Source: Oscillospiraceae bacterium
GTDB taxonomy: Bacteria; Bacillota; Clostridia; Oscillospirales; Oscillospiraceae
Assembly: GCA_018265835.1 (NCBI GenBank)
Contig: JABLYK010000014.1
Coordinates: 1 to 51,552, forward strand
DNA length: 51,552 nucleotides
Reading direction: 5' to 3'
In this document: piece by piece, positions 1 to 8,725 of the stretch
How the letters are laid out: every line of letters starts with the position of its first letter
How positions within the stretch are numbered: position 1 is the stretch's first letter
Program-made: the position numbers and the translations under genes
The notes under the pieces: model-generated
Told to the model about the DNA's origin: nothing
Databases searched by the model: none
What the model saw: the letters and a program-made list of their open reading frames with translations, nothing else

Positions 1-30
1 GGCGAAAGAAAATTCAATCATTTTCTCCGG

Positions 31-157
31 CGACATGTGCGGCGGAGAAAATACTTCTCGGCCTGCAAACGTGCGAGCTGTCCGCTCCCAGCGGACAGCG
101 AGTGCGCTGCTGTCAGGCCGCTTCCCCTTTGTCAAAAAAGCTTTGCTTTTTTGACAG
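31..157 (+). repeat. Repeat A, copy 1 (inverted copy at 20572-20699)
   Basis: About 127 bases that recur almost unchanged, in opposite orientation, at 20572-20699. The copy contains a hairpin GCTGTCCGC...GCGGACAGC near 78-101 and ends in a near-perfect palindrome (130-157) of the form TGTCAAAAAAG...CTTTTTTGACA. It lies downstream of the minus-strand lipoprotein gene, so it may also serve as its 3' end structure. No coding potential is convincing here. Confidence 0.85.
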
Positions 158-164
158 CCTCGAA

Positions 165-192
165 TGCGCCGGGGAGAAATCTCCCCGGCGCA
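165..192. terminator. GC-rich hairpin downstream of the lipoprotein gene
   Basis: Perfect palindrome with 12-base arms (GCGCCGGGGAGA and its complement) separated by two bases, 14 bases beyond the stop of the minus-strand lipoprotein gene. There is no U-run on the minus strand directly after it, so termination may rely on the T-rich palindrome of repeat A at 130-157 just beyond. Confidence 0.5.
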
Positions 193-205
193 CCCAGCTT
201 GGAAC

Positions 206-1084
206 TTATGCATCTGCCGCCGCGCTGACCCAGACGGAGAACGTCTCCGTCTCCCCCAGTTCGTTGGTTCCGGCAGCAGTCAGATCATAAATCGGATGGA
301 GATAGAGCTTGCCGTGCGACGGCGTGATATCCGAATAATACGCCAAGCGGCCGGACTTCACCTCCGCCTCCGCAACCGGATTCTGCGGCGACGAGACGCA
401 ATTGCCGGCGTCCAGCCGCGCTTGCAGCGTCTCCGGCGCGGCGAGCGGCACGCGGGCGGCCTCCGTCACATCCTGCACCTGCTTGGAGACCGAGATGATC
501 TGCCCATGGTCGCCGATGCCGATCACAATGCGAAACACGCCGTATACGTCCATCCCGTCAAATTCCGGGTAATAATAAATGTCCTTATTCAAAACTTCTT
601 CCGTTCCGGTGATGCCGGTCGTGGTGTTGGAAACGATTCCCGGACGCAGCGTGCCGTGATAGAGCTGCGCCTCTGCAAGAAACGCATCCGCAATGGCGAT
701 TGCCTCCTCGTCTGTGGGAAGCTGCTCCGGCAGCGCAATCTCCTGCGGAAGCTGGTATGTCCAGAACCCCAGCTCCTCGTCGAGCATGATGTCGGCGTCC
801 TCGATCTGGTATTTCTGATACTCCAGCCCCTCGTCGTACCGTGAGTAGCCGTCGAACGCAATATCCAATACACGCTCGATTTCCGCTTTCATTTCCGAGA
901 CGCTTGCGATCTCCATTTGATACACCGGCAGAGTCTCCGAAGTTTGCTCCAGATTCGCGGATGCCAGCCGCACCGCCGCGCAGGATGGCCCGCCATATGG
1001 AGCCATGTGGAGCTGCGGGATTCTGGCGCATGCTGTAAGCAGGCAGAGCGCCAGGCAAAGTCCAATGCTTGTGATTTTCTTCAT
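206..1084 (-). CDS. Hypothetical secreted lipoprotein
   Basis: 292 residues. The N-terminus MKKITSIG is followed by a hydrophobic stretch and a lipobox LLTAC with Cys19, so the product is predicted to be exported and lipid-anchored. The mature part is acidic, soluble and has no motif I recognise; no function is offered. The start at 1084 was chosen because ACGGAGGTG lies 5-6 bases upstream; a longer frame to 1174 has no such site and adds an Arg/Cys-rich stretch unlike a signal peptide. A 25-codon membrane peptide gene (1104-1181) lies 19 bases upstream and shares its promoter. Confidence 0.85.
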   Translation of the reverse strand: MKKITSIGLCLALCLLTACARIPQLHMAPYGGPSCAAVRLASANLEQTSETLPVYQMEIASVSEMKAEIERVLDIAFDGYSRYDEGLEYQKYQIEDADIMLDEELGFWTYQLPQEIALPEQLPTDEEAIAIADAFLAEAQLYHGTLRPGIVSNTTTGITGTEEVLNKDIYYYPEFDGMDVYGVFRIVIGIGDHGQIISVSKQVQDVTEAARVPLAAPETLQARLDAGNCVSSPQNPVAEAEVKSGRLAYYSDITPSHGKLYLHPIYDLTAAGTNELGETETFSVWVSAAADA

Positions 1085-1103
1085 CTGTACACCTCCGTTT
1101 TTT

Positions 1104-1181
1104 CTACGTGTGTTTGATGCCGCAGGACACCGCCGCCGCGAGCAGCGCAAACAGCAAAATTGCAAGCGGTCCATAATCCAT
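1104..1181 (-). CDS. Small membrane peptide, 25 residues
   Basis: Short frame starting MDYGPLAILL and ending in GIKHT, with a TAG stop. It is supported by a strong ribosome site (GGGAGGGG, 8 bases before the ATG) and by a promoter directly upstream. The middle 17 residues are hydrophobic enough for one membrane span, and there is one Cys near the C-terminus. It is followed 19 bases later by the lipoprotein gene, so the two are probably co-transcribed. Family unknown; an alternative is a translated leader that only couples translation of the lipoprotein. Confidence 0.5.
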   Translation of the reverse strand: MDYGPLAILLFALLAAAVSCGIKHT

Positions 1182-1209
1182 CGGGCGTCCCCTCCCGTCT
1201 TTTGGAATT

Positions 1210-1238
1210 AGTATATCAATGTTTTCCAGAATTGGCAA
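1210..1238 (-). promoter_or_regulatory. Promoter for the small peptide/lipoprotein pair
   Basis: On the minus strand, TTGCCA (1238-1233) and TATACT (1215-1210) are separated by 17 bases, a good match to the vegetative sigma-A consensus. It is divergent from the prfB promoter at 1284-1312. Confidence 0.65.
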
Positions 1239-1283
1239 GCCCATACCGTGCAGATCGGGCGGCCCTCCGTTCCGCAAAGGGTA

Positions 1284-1312
1284 TTTACAAACCCTCACAG
1301 TTTGGATATAAT
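1284..1312 (+). promoter_or_regulatory. prfB promoter
   Basis: TTTACA (1284-1289), 17-base spacer, TATAAT (1307-1312): a near-consensus sigma-A promoter. Transcription would begin near 1319, which rules out ATG codons at 1313 and 1316 as starts of prfB and supports the start at 1352. Confidence 0.75.
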
Positions 1313-1351
1313 ATGATGACGAATTTGAAGAAAGTAGTGAACTCAACCGTG

Positions 1352-2458
1352 ATGATTGAATTTGAAGATTATAAAGGGAAGCTCAACAACCTCCGCCAGC
1401 CGCTGACCGATCTCGGCGCGGCGCTGAAGCTCGACGAGGCGCGCAACGAGGTGGAAAAGCTGGAGGAAGAGAGCGCGCAGGAGGGCTTCTGGAACGACAC
1501 GGAAAACAGCCAGAAGGTGCAAAAGCGCATCAAGACCCTCAAAAACAAGCTTGAAAAATACGAAAAGCTCTCCACACAGTGGGACGATATGATGACCATC
1601 TGCGAAATGGCCATCGAGGAGGATGACGACTCCATGCTCGGCGAGCTGCAAAGCGAATTTGCCGCGTTTGAGGAGTCGCTCGAAACCATGCGGCTGGAAA
1701 CGCTGCTCGTCGGCGAGTACGATGCGAACAACGCCATTCTCACCTTCCACGCGGGCGCCGGCGGCACCGAGGCGCAGGACTGGACGAGTATGCTCTACCG
1801 CATGTACAACATGTGGGCCGAGCGGCACGGCTACACCTGCAAGGTGCTCGACTTCCTCGACGGCGAGGAGGCCGGCATCAAAAGCGCCACGCTGCAGATC
1901 GACGGCGAAAACGCCTACGGCTTCCTCAAGAGCGAAAACGGCATCCACCGTCTCGTGCGCATCAGCCCGTTTGACGCCTCCGGCCGGCGGCACACGTCGT
2001 TCGCCGCGGTCGAGGTCATGCCGGAGATCACGGACGACAGCGAGATTGAGCTGCGCGACGACGACATCAAGATGGACGTGTTCCGCTCCTCCGGCGCGGG
2101 CGGCCAGAAGGTCAACAAGACCTCCTCCGCTGTGCGTCTGACGCACATCCCCACCGGCATCGTCGTGTCCAGCCAGGTGGAGCGCAGCCACTTCCAGAAC
2201 CTCGAAAACTGCAAAAACATGCTCCGCGCGCGGCTGGCCGAGATCAAGGAGCGCGAGCATCTGGAGAAGATTTCGGACATCAAGGGCGTGCAGATGAAGA
2301 TCGAATGGGGCAGCCAGATCCGCTCCTACGTGTTCATGCCGTACACCCTGGCGAAGGATCACCGCACCGGCTATGAAAACGGCAACATTCAGGCCGTCAT
2401 GGACGGCGACCTCGATGGGTTCATCAACGCGTATCTGAGCATGAACGCAGCCGAATAA
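1352..2458 (+). CDS. prfB: Peptide chain release factor 2
   Basis: 368 residues, typical for RF2. It recognises UGA/UAA in the ribosome and triggers peptide release. Seen: the RF2-type recognition tripeptide SPF (205-207), the catalytic GGQ (250-252) in RSSGAGGQKVNK, and the N-terminal coiled-coil domain with FWND. The ATG at 1352 is chosen because the promoter places the transcript start near 1319; the ribosome site is weak (GAAGAAAG some 20 bases upstream), and in-frame GTG codons at 1337 and 1349 are alternatives. Many bacterial prfB genes need a +1 frameshift at an early UGA (around codon 26); here the frame reads straight through, so that autoregulation is absent. The gene ends inside a terminator shared with the convergent neighbour. 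Confidence 0.95.
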   Translation: MIEFEDYKGKLNNLRQPLTDLGAALKLDEARNEVEKLEEESAQEGFWNDTENSQKVQKRIKTLKNKLEKYEKLSTQWDDMMTICEMAIEEDDDSMLGELQSEFAAFEESLETMRLETLLVGEYDANNAILTFHAGAGGTEAQDWTSMLYRMYNMWAERHGYTCKVLDFLDGEEAGIKSATLQIDGENAYGFLKSENGIHRLVRISPFDASGRRHTSFAAVEVMPEITDDSEIELRDDDIKMDVFRSSGAGGQKVNKTSSAVRLTHIPTGIVVSSQVERSHFQNLENCKNMLRARLAEIKEREHLEKISDIKGVQMKIEWGSQIRSYVFMPYTLAKDHRTGYENGNIQAVMDGDLDGFINAYLSMNAAE

Positions 2459-2506
2459 AGAGAAGTATCCCCGGTGCACGAATGTGCGCTGGGGATACTT
2501 CTCTTT
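2457..2506. terminator. Bidirectional terminator between prfB and the DUF1275 gene
   Basis: A 16-base stem (AAAGAGAAGTATCCCC with its exact complement) around an 18-base loop. The stop codon of prfB (2456-2458) and that of the minus-strand gene (2505-2507) both lie at the stem ends, so one hairpin serves both convergent genes; A/T-rich stem ends supply U-runs both ways. Confidence 0.8.
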
Positions 2507-3185
2507 ACTCCTGCTCCCCGCGGATATCCTCTTTCACAAACATCATGACAAACCCCGCGAGCATGAGCGCGGCGGCGATCCAGATCGCAATATCGCCAAA
2601 TCGCTGCGAACAGACCGCACCGAGCGCGGCGCCGATCAGGAACACCAAAATCATCGTATAATAGTGGATGCTGCGCCGCTTCATCTCCGGATCCTTCGTG
2701 TCGTGATATTTGTAGAGCATCTCCGTGGCGCTGCGCATGTTGCCGATGCACATCGTGGTGGCGCAGGGGATGCCGCGAAACTTGCGAAAACTGTCCACCT
2801 GCATGGCACAGGCGAAGGACAGCAGCACGTTCGCCGGCGTGTTCATGCGTGCCGGAAGCAGTCCGGCCAACACGAGCAGCACGATCTCGACCAGCAGCAC
2901 AACCTGCCGCCAGTGCAGCGCACGCCAGCTCCGGCAGCACTTGCGCAGCCACTCTGAGATATACACCCCGCCGACGAACGCCAGCAGCGGAAACAGGTAG
3001 TGCAGCGCACGGGCAAAATCACCGGCGGCGAGATTCTGCCCCAGCAGAACAATGTTGCCGGTTTGCGCGTTGGCAAAGACCTGTCCCCTGCAATTGTAGG
3101 AATAGGCATCCTGAAATCCGCCCGCCAGCGTCAGCACCACGCCAAGCAGCATGGATTCCGACATCTGTTTTGTCCGACCGCTCAT
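2505..3185 (-). CDS. DUF1275 (YoaK-like) membrane protein
   Basis: 226 residues with about five to six hydrophobic segments. The N-terminal pattern LGVVLTLAGGFQDAYSY and the stretch NAQTGNIVLLG are typical of the DUF1275/YoaK family of small integral membrane proteins, whose transport role is not firmly established. The start at 3185 is preferred because GGAAGGGAAG lies about 7 bases upstream; upstream in-frame ATGs (3218, 3317) lack a site and add a non-membrane extension. Convergent with prfB. Confidence 0.85.
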   Translation of the reverse strand: MSGRTKQMSESMLLGVVLTLAGGFQDAYSYNCRGQVFANAQTGNIVLLGQNLAAGDFARALHYLFPLLAFVGGVYISEWLRKCCRSWRALHWRQVVLLVEIVLLVLAGLLPARMNTPANVLLSFACAMQVDSFRKFRGIPCATTMCIGNMRSATEMLYKYHDTKDPEMKRRSIHYYTMILVFLIGAALGAVCSQRFGDIAIWIAAALMLAGFVMMFVKEDIRGEQE

Positions 3186-3331
3186 GTCTGCACTTCCCTT
3201 CCATTCGTTTTTGCCCATGATACGCCCGATCCCGCTTTCGTGCAAGACTGTTTCCCACTGTCTCCTTGTAAACACAGGAAAATTGTGCTTTAATAGCGGT
3301 GTCCACAAGAATCTCAAACTGGAGTTTTACG

Positions 3332-4543
3332 ATGCATACAATCGCAATCATCGGCGCGGGCGCAAGCGGCATGATGGCCGCACTGACCGCTGCCGAGCAA
3401 GCTGACAATCAAATTCTGCTCTTTGAGCGGCAGGCGCGGCCGGGGCGCAAGCTGATGGCAACCGGCAACGGGCGCTGCAACCTGACGAACCGCGGTGCGG
3501 CGCCGGAGCATTACCACAGCGAGACGCCCGGCTTTGCAGACGCGGCGCTCGCCGGCTTCCCGCCGGAGGAGACGCTCGCGTGGTTTCAGGCGCACGGGCT
3601 TCTCACGGTGACGGAGGCGTCCGGGCGGGTGTACCCGCTCTCGAACGCGGCCAACAGCGTGCTGGACGTGCTGCGCTTCGCGCTGCAGCAGCCGAACATC
3701 ACGCTGCGCGCCGGAGAGGCGGTGACGGCGGTGCGGCGGCGCGGCGGCGGCTTTGCGGTAGAGACGGCGTCCGACCGCGTGCAGGCCGATTTCGTCATCG
3801 TCGCCTGCGGCGGCGCGGCGGGCGCGAAGCTCGGCGGCGTGCGCGACGGGTATACCTTATTACAAAGTCTCGGCCACCGGCGCACGGCGCTGCATCCCGC
3901 GCTCGTGCAGCTCACAACCGATCCCACCTACCCCCGCGCGCTCAAGGGCGTGCGGGCAGACGCGCGGCTGACGCTGTCCACGCCGCGGGCGGTGCTCGCG
4001 CGCACAAGCGGCGAGGTGCAGTTCACGGAAAAGGGTGTGTCCGGCCCTGCGGTGTTCGACCTGTCGCGCGCAGCGTCCACCGGCGGCGAAGGCCTGACGC
4101 TCACGATCGACTTTCTGCGCGACTACCCGGTGCAGGACGTGCTCGCCCTGCTGCGGCAGCGGCGGGAGACCGCGCCGGAGCTGGACGCCGGGGAGCTGCT
4201 GACCGGCGCGGTGCACAACCGCGTGGGCAAAATGCTGCTGCGGTACGCGCAGCTTCCCACCGCCCGGCCGCTGCGCGACGTGGCGGACGGCGAGCTGAAA
4301 GCCGTCGCGCGCGCGTGCAAGGCCTTTGCCCTGCCGGTGAAAGGCACGGAAGGCTTTGAAAATGCGCAGGTCACGGCGGGCGGCATCCGCGCGGACGAAT
4401 TTGACCCGCAGACGCTCGAAAGCCGGCTTGTGCCGGGGCTGTTCGCCTGCGGCGAGGTGCTGGACGTGGACGGCGACTGCGGGGGCTACAACCTGCAGTG
4501 GGCGTGGGCCAGCGGCCGGAAAGCGGGGCGATTGGGCAGATGA
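3332..4543 (+). CDS. HI0933-type NAD(P)/FAD-dependent flavoprotein
   Basis: 403 residues. The N-terminal dinucleotide-binding motif IIGAGASGMMAA and the motif GRKLMATGNGRCNLTN mark the HI0933/YhiN/BaiN flavoprotein family (COG2081); the C-terminal FAD segment GGYNLQWAWASGR is also present. Family members are soluble FAD oxidoreductases of mostly unknown substrate; BaiN was linked to bile-acid 7-dehydroxylation, but nothing here supports that role. ATG at 3332 follows CTGGAG. The stop overlaps the start of the next flavoprotein gene by ATGA, so the two are translationally coupled. Confidence 0.9.
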   Translation: MHTIAIIGAGASGMMAALTAAEQADNQILLFERQARPGRKLMATGNGRCNLTNRGAAPEHYHSETPGFADAALAGFPPEETLAWFQAHGLLTVTEASGRVYPLSNAANSVLDVLRFALQQPNITLRAGEAVTAVRRRGGGFAVETASDRVQADFVIVACGGAAGAKLGGVRDGYTLLQSLGHRRTALHPALVQLTTDPTYPRALKGVRADARLTLSTPRAVLARTSGEVQFTEKGVSGPAVFDLSRAASTGGEGLTLTIDFLRDYPVQDVLALLRQRRETAPELDAGELLTGAVHNRVGKMLLRYAQLPTARPLRDVADGELKAVARACKAFALPVKGTEGFENAQVTAGGIRADEFDPQTLESRLVPGLFACGEVLDVDGDCGGYNLQWAWASGRKAGRLGR

Positions 4544-6132
4544 TTCTGATTTCCGGACTGAAGCTCCCGCCCGGTGCGGACGAGGAGCGGCTGCGCGCGC
4601 TCGCGGCAAAGGCGCTGCGGATTCCGCTCGACGCGGTGACTTCGCTGAACATCCGCAAAAAGTCGCTGGACGCGCGGAAAAAAACCGACATTCATTACGT
4701 TTACACCGTCTGCGTCTCCGTGCGCGGGGACGAGACAAAGCTTGCCGCCCGGTGCAGGCAGGCCTCCATCGCGGCGGACGATCCCTACCGTGTCCCGCAC
4801 GTGGACGCCCCGACGCTGCGCCCCGTGATCGTGGGCTTCGGCCCGGCGGGGATGTTCGCGGCGCTGGTGCTCGCCATGGCGGGCGCGCGGCCCATCGTGC
4901 TCGAGCGCGGGCCGGATGCGGTAACACGGCAGGCGCAGATTGCGGCGTTTCGCGCCGGCGGCGCGTTCGACCCGGAATGCAACGTGCAGTTCGGCGAGGG
5001 CGGCGCCGGCACGTTTTCGGACGGGAAGCTCAACACCGGCACGCACGACAGGCGCATCCGCTGGGTGCTGGAGCAGTTCGCGGCGCACGGCGCGCCGGAG
5101 CACATCACCTACGACGCAAAGCCCCACATCGGCACGGACGTGCTCGTAAACGTCGTACAGGCGCTGCGGGCGGACATCGTCGCCCACGGCGGCGAGGTGC
5201 GCTTCCGCCACCGGCTGACGGGGCTGCAGTGCGCGGGAACCCGGCTGTGCGCCGCCACGGTCTCCGCCCCGGAGGGGGACTACCTTCTCCCGGTTGACCA
5301 TCTCATCCTCGCCATCGGTCACAGCGCGCGCGACACGTTTGAGATGCTGCGCGCGATGGGCGTGCCGATGACGCCGAAGCCGTTTTCCATGGGCGTGCGC
5401 ATTGAGCACAGGCAAAGCGACATCAACGCCGCGCAATACGGCGCTGCCGCCCGGAACCTGCCGGCGGCGGACTACACGCTGTCGTGCCACCTGCCGGACG
5501 GCGAGAGCGCCTACACGTTCTGCATGTGCCCCGGCGGCGAGGTGTTTGCCGCGGCCTCGGAGCCGGGCGGCGTGGTCACGAACGGCATGAGCCGCTCTGC
5601 ACGCGACGGGGAGAATGCGAACGCCGCCCTGCTCGTGACGCTGCGGCCGGAGGATTTTCCGGACCGGAGCACGCTCGGCGGCATGTACTGGCAGCGCGAG
5701 ATCGAGCAGCGCGCCTTCCGCTGCGGCGGGGGGAATTACCATGCGCCCGCGCAGCTGGCCGGCGACTTTCTGGCGCACAGAGCGAGTACCGGCCCCGGCG
5801 GTGTGCAGCCGACGTACCGCCCCGGCGTGACGTGGTGCGATGTGCACGACGTGCTGCCGGAGCGCATCACGCGCGTGCTGGAAGCTGCGCTCCCAGAGCT
5901 GGGCAAAAAGCTGCGCGGGTTCGCCGCGCCGGATGCCGTGCTCACCGCGCCGGAGACGCGCTCATCCTCCCCCGTGCGCATCGAGCGCGGGGACGACCGC
6001 TGTTCCACCGGCGTAGCCGGGCTGTATCCCTGCGGCGAGGGCGCGGGCTATGCCGGCGGCATTACCAGCGCCGCTGTGGACGGTATGCGCTGCGCCGAGG
6101 CGGTGCTGGCACAGCTCGCGGCCATGGCTTGA
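4540..6132 (+). CDS. FAD-dependent dehydrogenase (COG2509 family)
   Basis: 530 residues. An N-terminal ~90-residue domain precedes a Rossmann FAD site VIVGFGPAGMFAALVLA (about residues 96-112); FGEGGAGTFSDGKLNTG and the C-terminal LYPCGEGAGYAGGITSAA are hallmarks of COG2509 proteins. Function in this family is poorly known; the role is probably redox chemistry in the cytoplasm. The ATG at 4540 overlaps the previous stop (ATGA), which argues for coupled expression with the COG2081 flavoprotein; no separate ribosome site is obvious. Confidence 0.9.
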   Translation: MILISGLKLPPGADEERLRALAAKALRIPLDAVTSLNIRKKSLDARKKTDIHYVYTVCVSVRGDETKLAARCRQASIAADDPYRVPHVDAPTLRPVIVGFGPAGMFAALVLAMAGARPIVLERGPDAVTRQAQIAAFRAGGAFDPECNVQFGEGGAGTFSDGKLNTGTHDRRIRWVLEQFAAHGAPEHITYDAKPHIGTDVLVNVVQALRADIVAHGGEVRFRHRLTGLQCAGTRLCAATVSAPEGDYLLPVDHLILAIGHSARDTFEMLRAMGVPMTPKPFSMGVRIEHRQSDINAAQYGAAARNLPAADYTLSCHLPDGESAYTFCMCPGGEVFAAASEPGGVVTNGMSRSARDGENANAALLVTLRPEDFPDRSTLGGMYWQREIEQRAFRCGGGNYHAPAQLAGDFLAHRASTGPGGVQPTYRPGVTWCDVHDVLPERITRVLEAALPELGKKLRGFAAPDAVLTAPETRSSSPVRIERGDDRCSTGVAGLYPCGEGAGYAGGITSAAVDGMRCAEAVLAQLAAMA

Positions 6133-6220
6133 ATGTTTGCTTCCACCGCTTTGATAGATTGAAACGTGCAAAAAGGGTGTATCCTATTATTTGTGTACAT
6201 CGTTTGAAGGAGGACTCATC

Positions 6221-8617
6221 ATGACGAAAAACGAAGCGTTTGCAGCAACGCCCGAACTGCTGCAGAAGATGGACGCCTATTGGCGGGCGGCAAACTATCT
6301 GTCCGCGTGCCAGCTCTACCTGCTGGACAATCCGCTGCTGCGCCGCCATCTGACGAAAGAGGACATCAAGAAGAAGATTGTCGGCCACTGGGGCACCGTG
6401 CCCGGTCAGAACTTCCTCTACACGCACCTCAACCGCGTCATCAACGAGTATGATCTCGACATGATCTACCTCTCCGGCCCCGGCCACGGCGGCAACGCCA
6501 TGGTCGCGCAGGACTGGCTGGACGGCTCATACACCGACGTGTACCCGAACATTACGCAGGACGAGGAGGGGATGCAGAAGCTGTTCAAGCAGTTCTCCTT
6601 CCCCGGCGGCATCCCGAGCCACGTCGCGCCCGAAACGCCCGGCTCCATCCACGAGGGCGGCGAGCTGGGCTACTCCCTCGCGCACGCGTTCGGCGCGGTG
6701 ATGGATAACCCCGGGCTGATCGCCGCGTGCGTCGTGGGCGACGGCGAGGCCGAGACCGGCCCGCTCGCCACCGCGTGGCAGGGCAACAAGTTCGTCAACC
6801 CCGCGACCGACGGCGCCGTACTGCCGATTCTGCACCTGAACGGCTTCAAAATCGCAAACCCCACCGTGTTCGCGCGCATCAGCCACGAGGAGCTGGAGAT
6901 GTTCTTCCGCGGCTGCGGCTGGGAGCCGCGCTTCGTCGAGGGCGACGATCCCGCCGAGATGCACCCGAAAATGGCCGAGGCCATGGACTGGGCGATCGGC
7001 GAAATCCAGCGCATTCAGACTGCCGCCCGCGAAAACGGCGAGACGGCGCGTCCGCGCTGGCCGATGATCGTGTTCCGCGCGCCCAAGGGCTGGACCGGCC
7101 CGAAGGTCGTGGACGGCAAGACGGTGGAAGGCTCGTTCCGCGCGCATCAGGTGCCGATCTCCATGGAGAAGCCGGAGCACCTGCAGCAGCTGGAGGACTG
7201 GCTGCGCAGCTACCGCCCGGAGGAGCTGTTCGACGAAACCGGCGCGCTCATCCCAGAGCTGCGCGCCATCGCGCCGAAGGGCAGCCGCCGCATGGGCGCG
7301 AACCCGCACGCGAACGGCGGTCTGCTGCTGCGCGACCTGCGCATGCCGGACTTCCGCGACTATGCGCTGGACGTTCCCGCGCCCGGCGCGGTCGAGGCGC
7401 AGGACATGACCGTGATGGGACATTTCGTGCGCGACGTGATGGAGATGAACATGCAGTCGCGCAACTTCCGCGTGTTCGGCCCGGACGAAACGGCCTCGAA
7501 CCGCCTGTCGCCCGTCTTTGACGTGACCGGCCGCCGCTGGGAGGCCGAGGCCACCGACGCGGACGAATTTCTCGACCCCGACGGCCGCGTGGTGGACTCC
7601 ATGCTCTCCGAGCACATGTGCGAGGGCTGGCTGGAGGGCTACCTGCTCACGGGGCGGCACGGCTTTTTCAACAGCTATGAGGCGTTCATCCGCATCGTGG
7701 ACTCCATGGTCGCGCAGCACGCAAAATGGCTGAAGGTCTGCAACCAGCTGCCGTGGCGGCAGAAGATCGCCTCGCTCAACTACGTGCTGGCCTCGAACGT
7801 CTGGCAGCAGGACCACAACGGCTTCACGCATCAGGATCCCGGCTTCCTCGACCACGTGGCAAACAAGAAGGCCGACGTCGTGCGCATGTATCTGCCGCCC
7901 GACGCGAACTGCCTGCTGAGCTGCTTTGACCACTGCATCCGCAGCCGCAACTATGTGAACGTTATCGTCGCCTCCAAGCACCCGCGCCCCCAGTGGCTCA
8001 CGATGGAGCAGGCCGTCAAGCACTGCACGCAGGGCGTGGGCATCTGGGACTGGGCATCGAACGATGCGGGCGTGGAGCCGGATATCGTTATGGCCTGCTG
8101 CGGCGACACGCCGACGCTTGAGACGCTCGCCGCTGTGACCATTCTGCGTGAAAAGCTGCCGGAGGTGAAGGTGCGCGTCATTAACGTCGTCGATCTGATG
8201 AAGCTACAGCCGCATTCCGAGCATCCGCACGGTCTCACCGACGAGGATTACGATCTGCTGTTCACGAAGGATAAGCCCATTCTTTTCGCGTTCCACGGCT
8301 ATCCGAAGCTCATCCACGAGCTGACCTATACCCGCCACAACCAGAATCTGCACGTGCGCGGCTACAAGGAGGAGGGCACGATCACGACGCCGTTCGACAT
8401 GCGCGTGCTCAACGACATCGACCGGTTCCATCTCGTGATCGACGTCATCAAGCGCCTGCCGCAGCTCGGCAACCGCGGCGCCTACGTCGTGCAGCAGATG
8501 CGCGACAAGCTCGTCGAGCACAAGCAGTATATCGCCGAATACGGCGTCGATCTGCCCGAAATCGCCCAGTGGAAGTGGACGGACGGGAAGACGCCCGCAA
8601 CGCAGTCTGCCCGGTGA
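6221..8617 (+). CDS. xfp: Xylulose-5-phosphate/fructose-6-phosphate phosphoketolase
   Basis: 798 residues, the usual size. This thiamine-diphosphate enzyme splits xylulose 5-P or fructose 6-P with phosphate to give acetyl phosphate plus glyceraldehyde 3-P or erythrose 4-P. Seen: SGPGHGG, the ThDP/Mg motif GDGEAETGPLATAWQGNKF, and the conserved HWGTVPGQNF near the N-terminus. Start fixed by GAAGGAGG 7 bases upstream of ATG. It stands alone: no acetate kinase is next to it. The stop TGA (8615-8617) is followed with no gap by a repeat-B element. Promoter candidates lie in 6151-6190 (TTGAAA with TATCCT or TATTAT, spacings not ideal). Confidence 0.95.
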   Translation: MTKNEAFAATPELLQKMDAYWRAANYLSACQLYLLDNPLLRRHLTKEDIKKKIVGHWGTVPGQNFLYTHLNRVINEYDLDMIYLSGPGHGGNAMVAQDWLDGSYTDVYPNITQDEEGMQKLFKQFSFPGGIPSHVAPETPGSIHEGGELGYSLAHAFGAVMDNPGLIAACVVGDGEAETGPLATAWQGNKFVNPATDGAVLPILHLNGFKIANPTVFARISHEELEMFFRGCGWEPRFVEGDDPAEMHPKMAEAMDWAIGEIQRIQTAARENGETARPRWPMIVFRAPKGWTGPKVVDGKTVEGSFRAHQVPISMEKPEHLQQLEDWLRSYRPEELFDETGALIPELRAIAPKGSRRMGANPHANGGLLLRDLRMPDFRDYALDVPAPGAVEAQDMTVMGHFVRDVMEMNMQSRNFRVFGPDETASNRLSPVFDVTGRRWEAEATDADEFLDPDGRVVDSMLSEHMCEGWLEGYLLTGRHGFFNSYEAFIRIVDSMVAQHAKWLKVCNQLPWRQKIASLNYVLASNVWQQDHNGFTHQDPGFLDHVANKKADVVRMYLPPDANCLLSCFDHCIRSRNYVNVIVASKHPRPQWLTMEQAVKHCTQGVGIWDWASNDAGVEPDIVMACCGDTPTLETLAAVTILREKLPEVKVRVINVVDLMKLQPHSEHPHGLTDEDYDLLFTKDKPILFAFHGYPKLIHELTYTRHNQNLHVRGYKEEGTITTPFDMRVLNDIDRFHLVIDVIKRLPQLGNRGAYVVQQMRDKLVEHKQYIAEYGVDLPEIAQWKWTDGKTPATQSAR

Positions 8618-8725
8618 CGTCAGAAGACGCTCGCTCCATTTCGCCGCCGCGCAGGCGGGCCGTCTTCATATGGTCCGCTCCCGCCTTCTTCCTTACCCGG
8701 ACGCAAGTCGAGCTTGCGTCCGGGG
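8618..8725 (+). repeat. Repeat B, copy 1, abutting the xfp stop codon
   Basis: Starts CGTCAGAAG at the base after the xfp stop and runs through a long imperfect stem closing with CTTCTTCCTTA, then a second hairpin CCGGACGCAAG...CTTGCGTCCGG. Sense orientation relative to xfp, so it could act as its 3' end. Confidence 0.8.

Noticed and set aside
1313..1318. Two ATGs as prfB start
   Set aside because: They lie at or before the predicted transcript start (TATAAT at 1307-1312).
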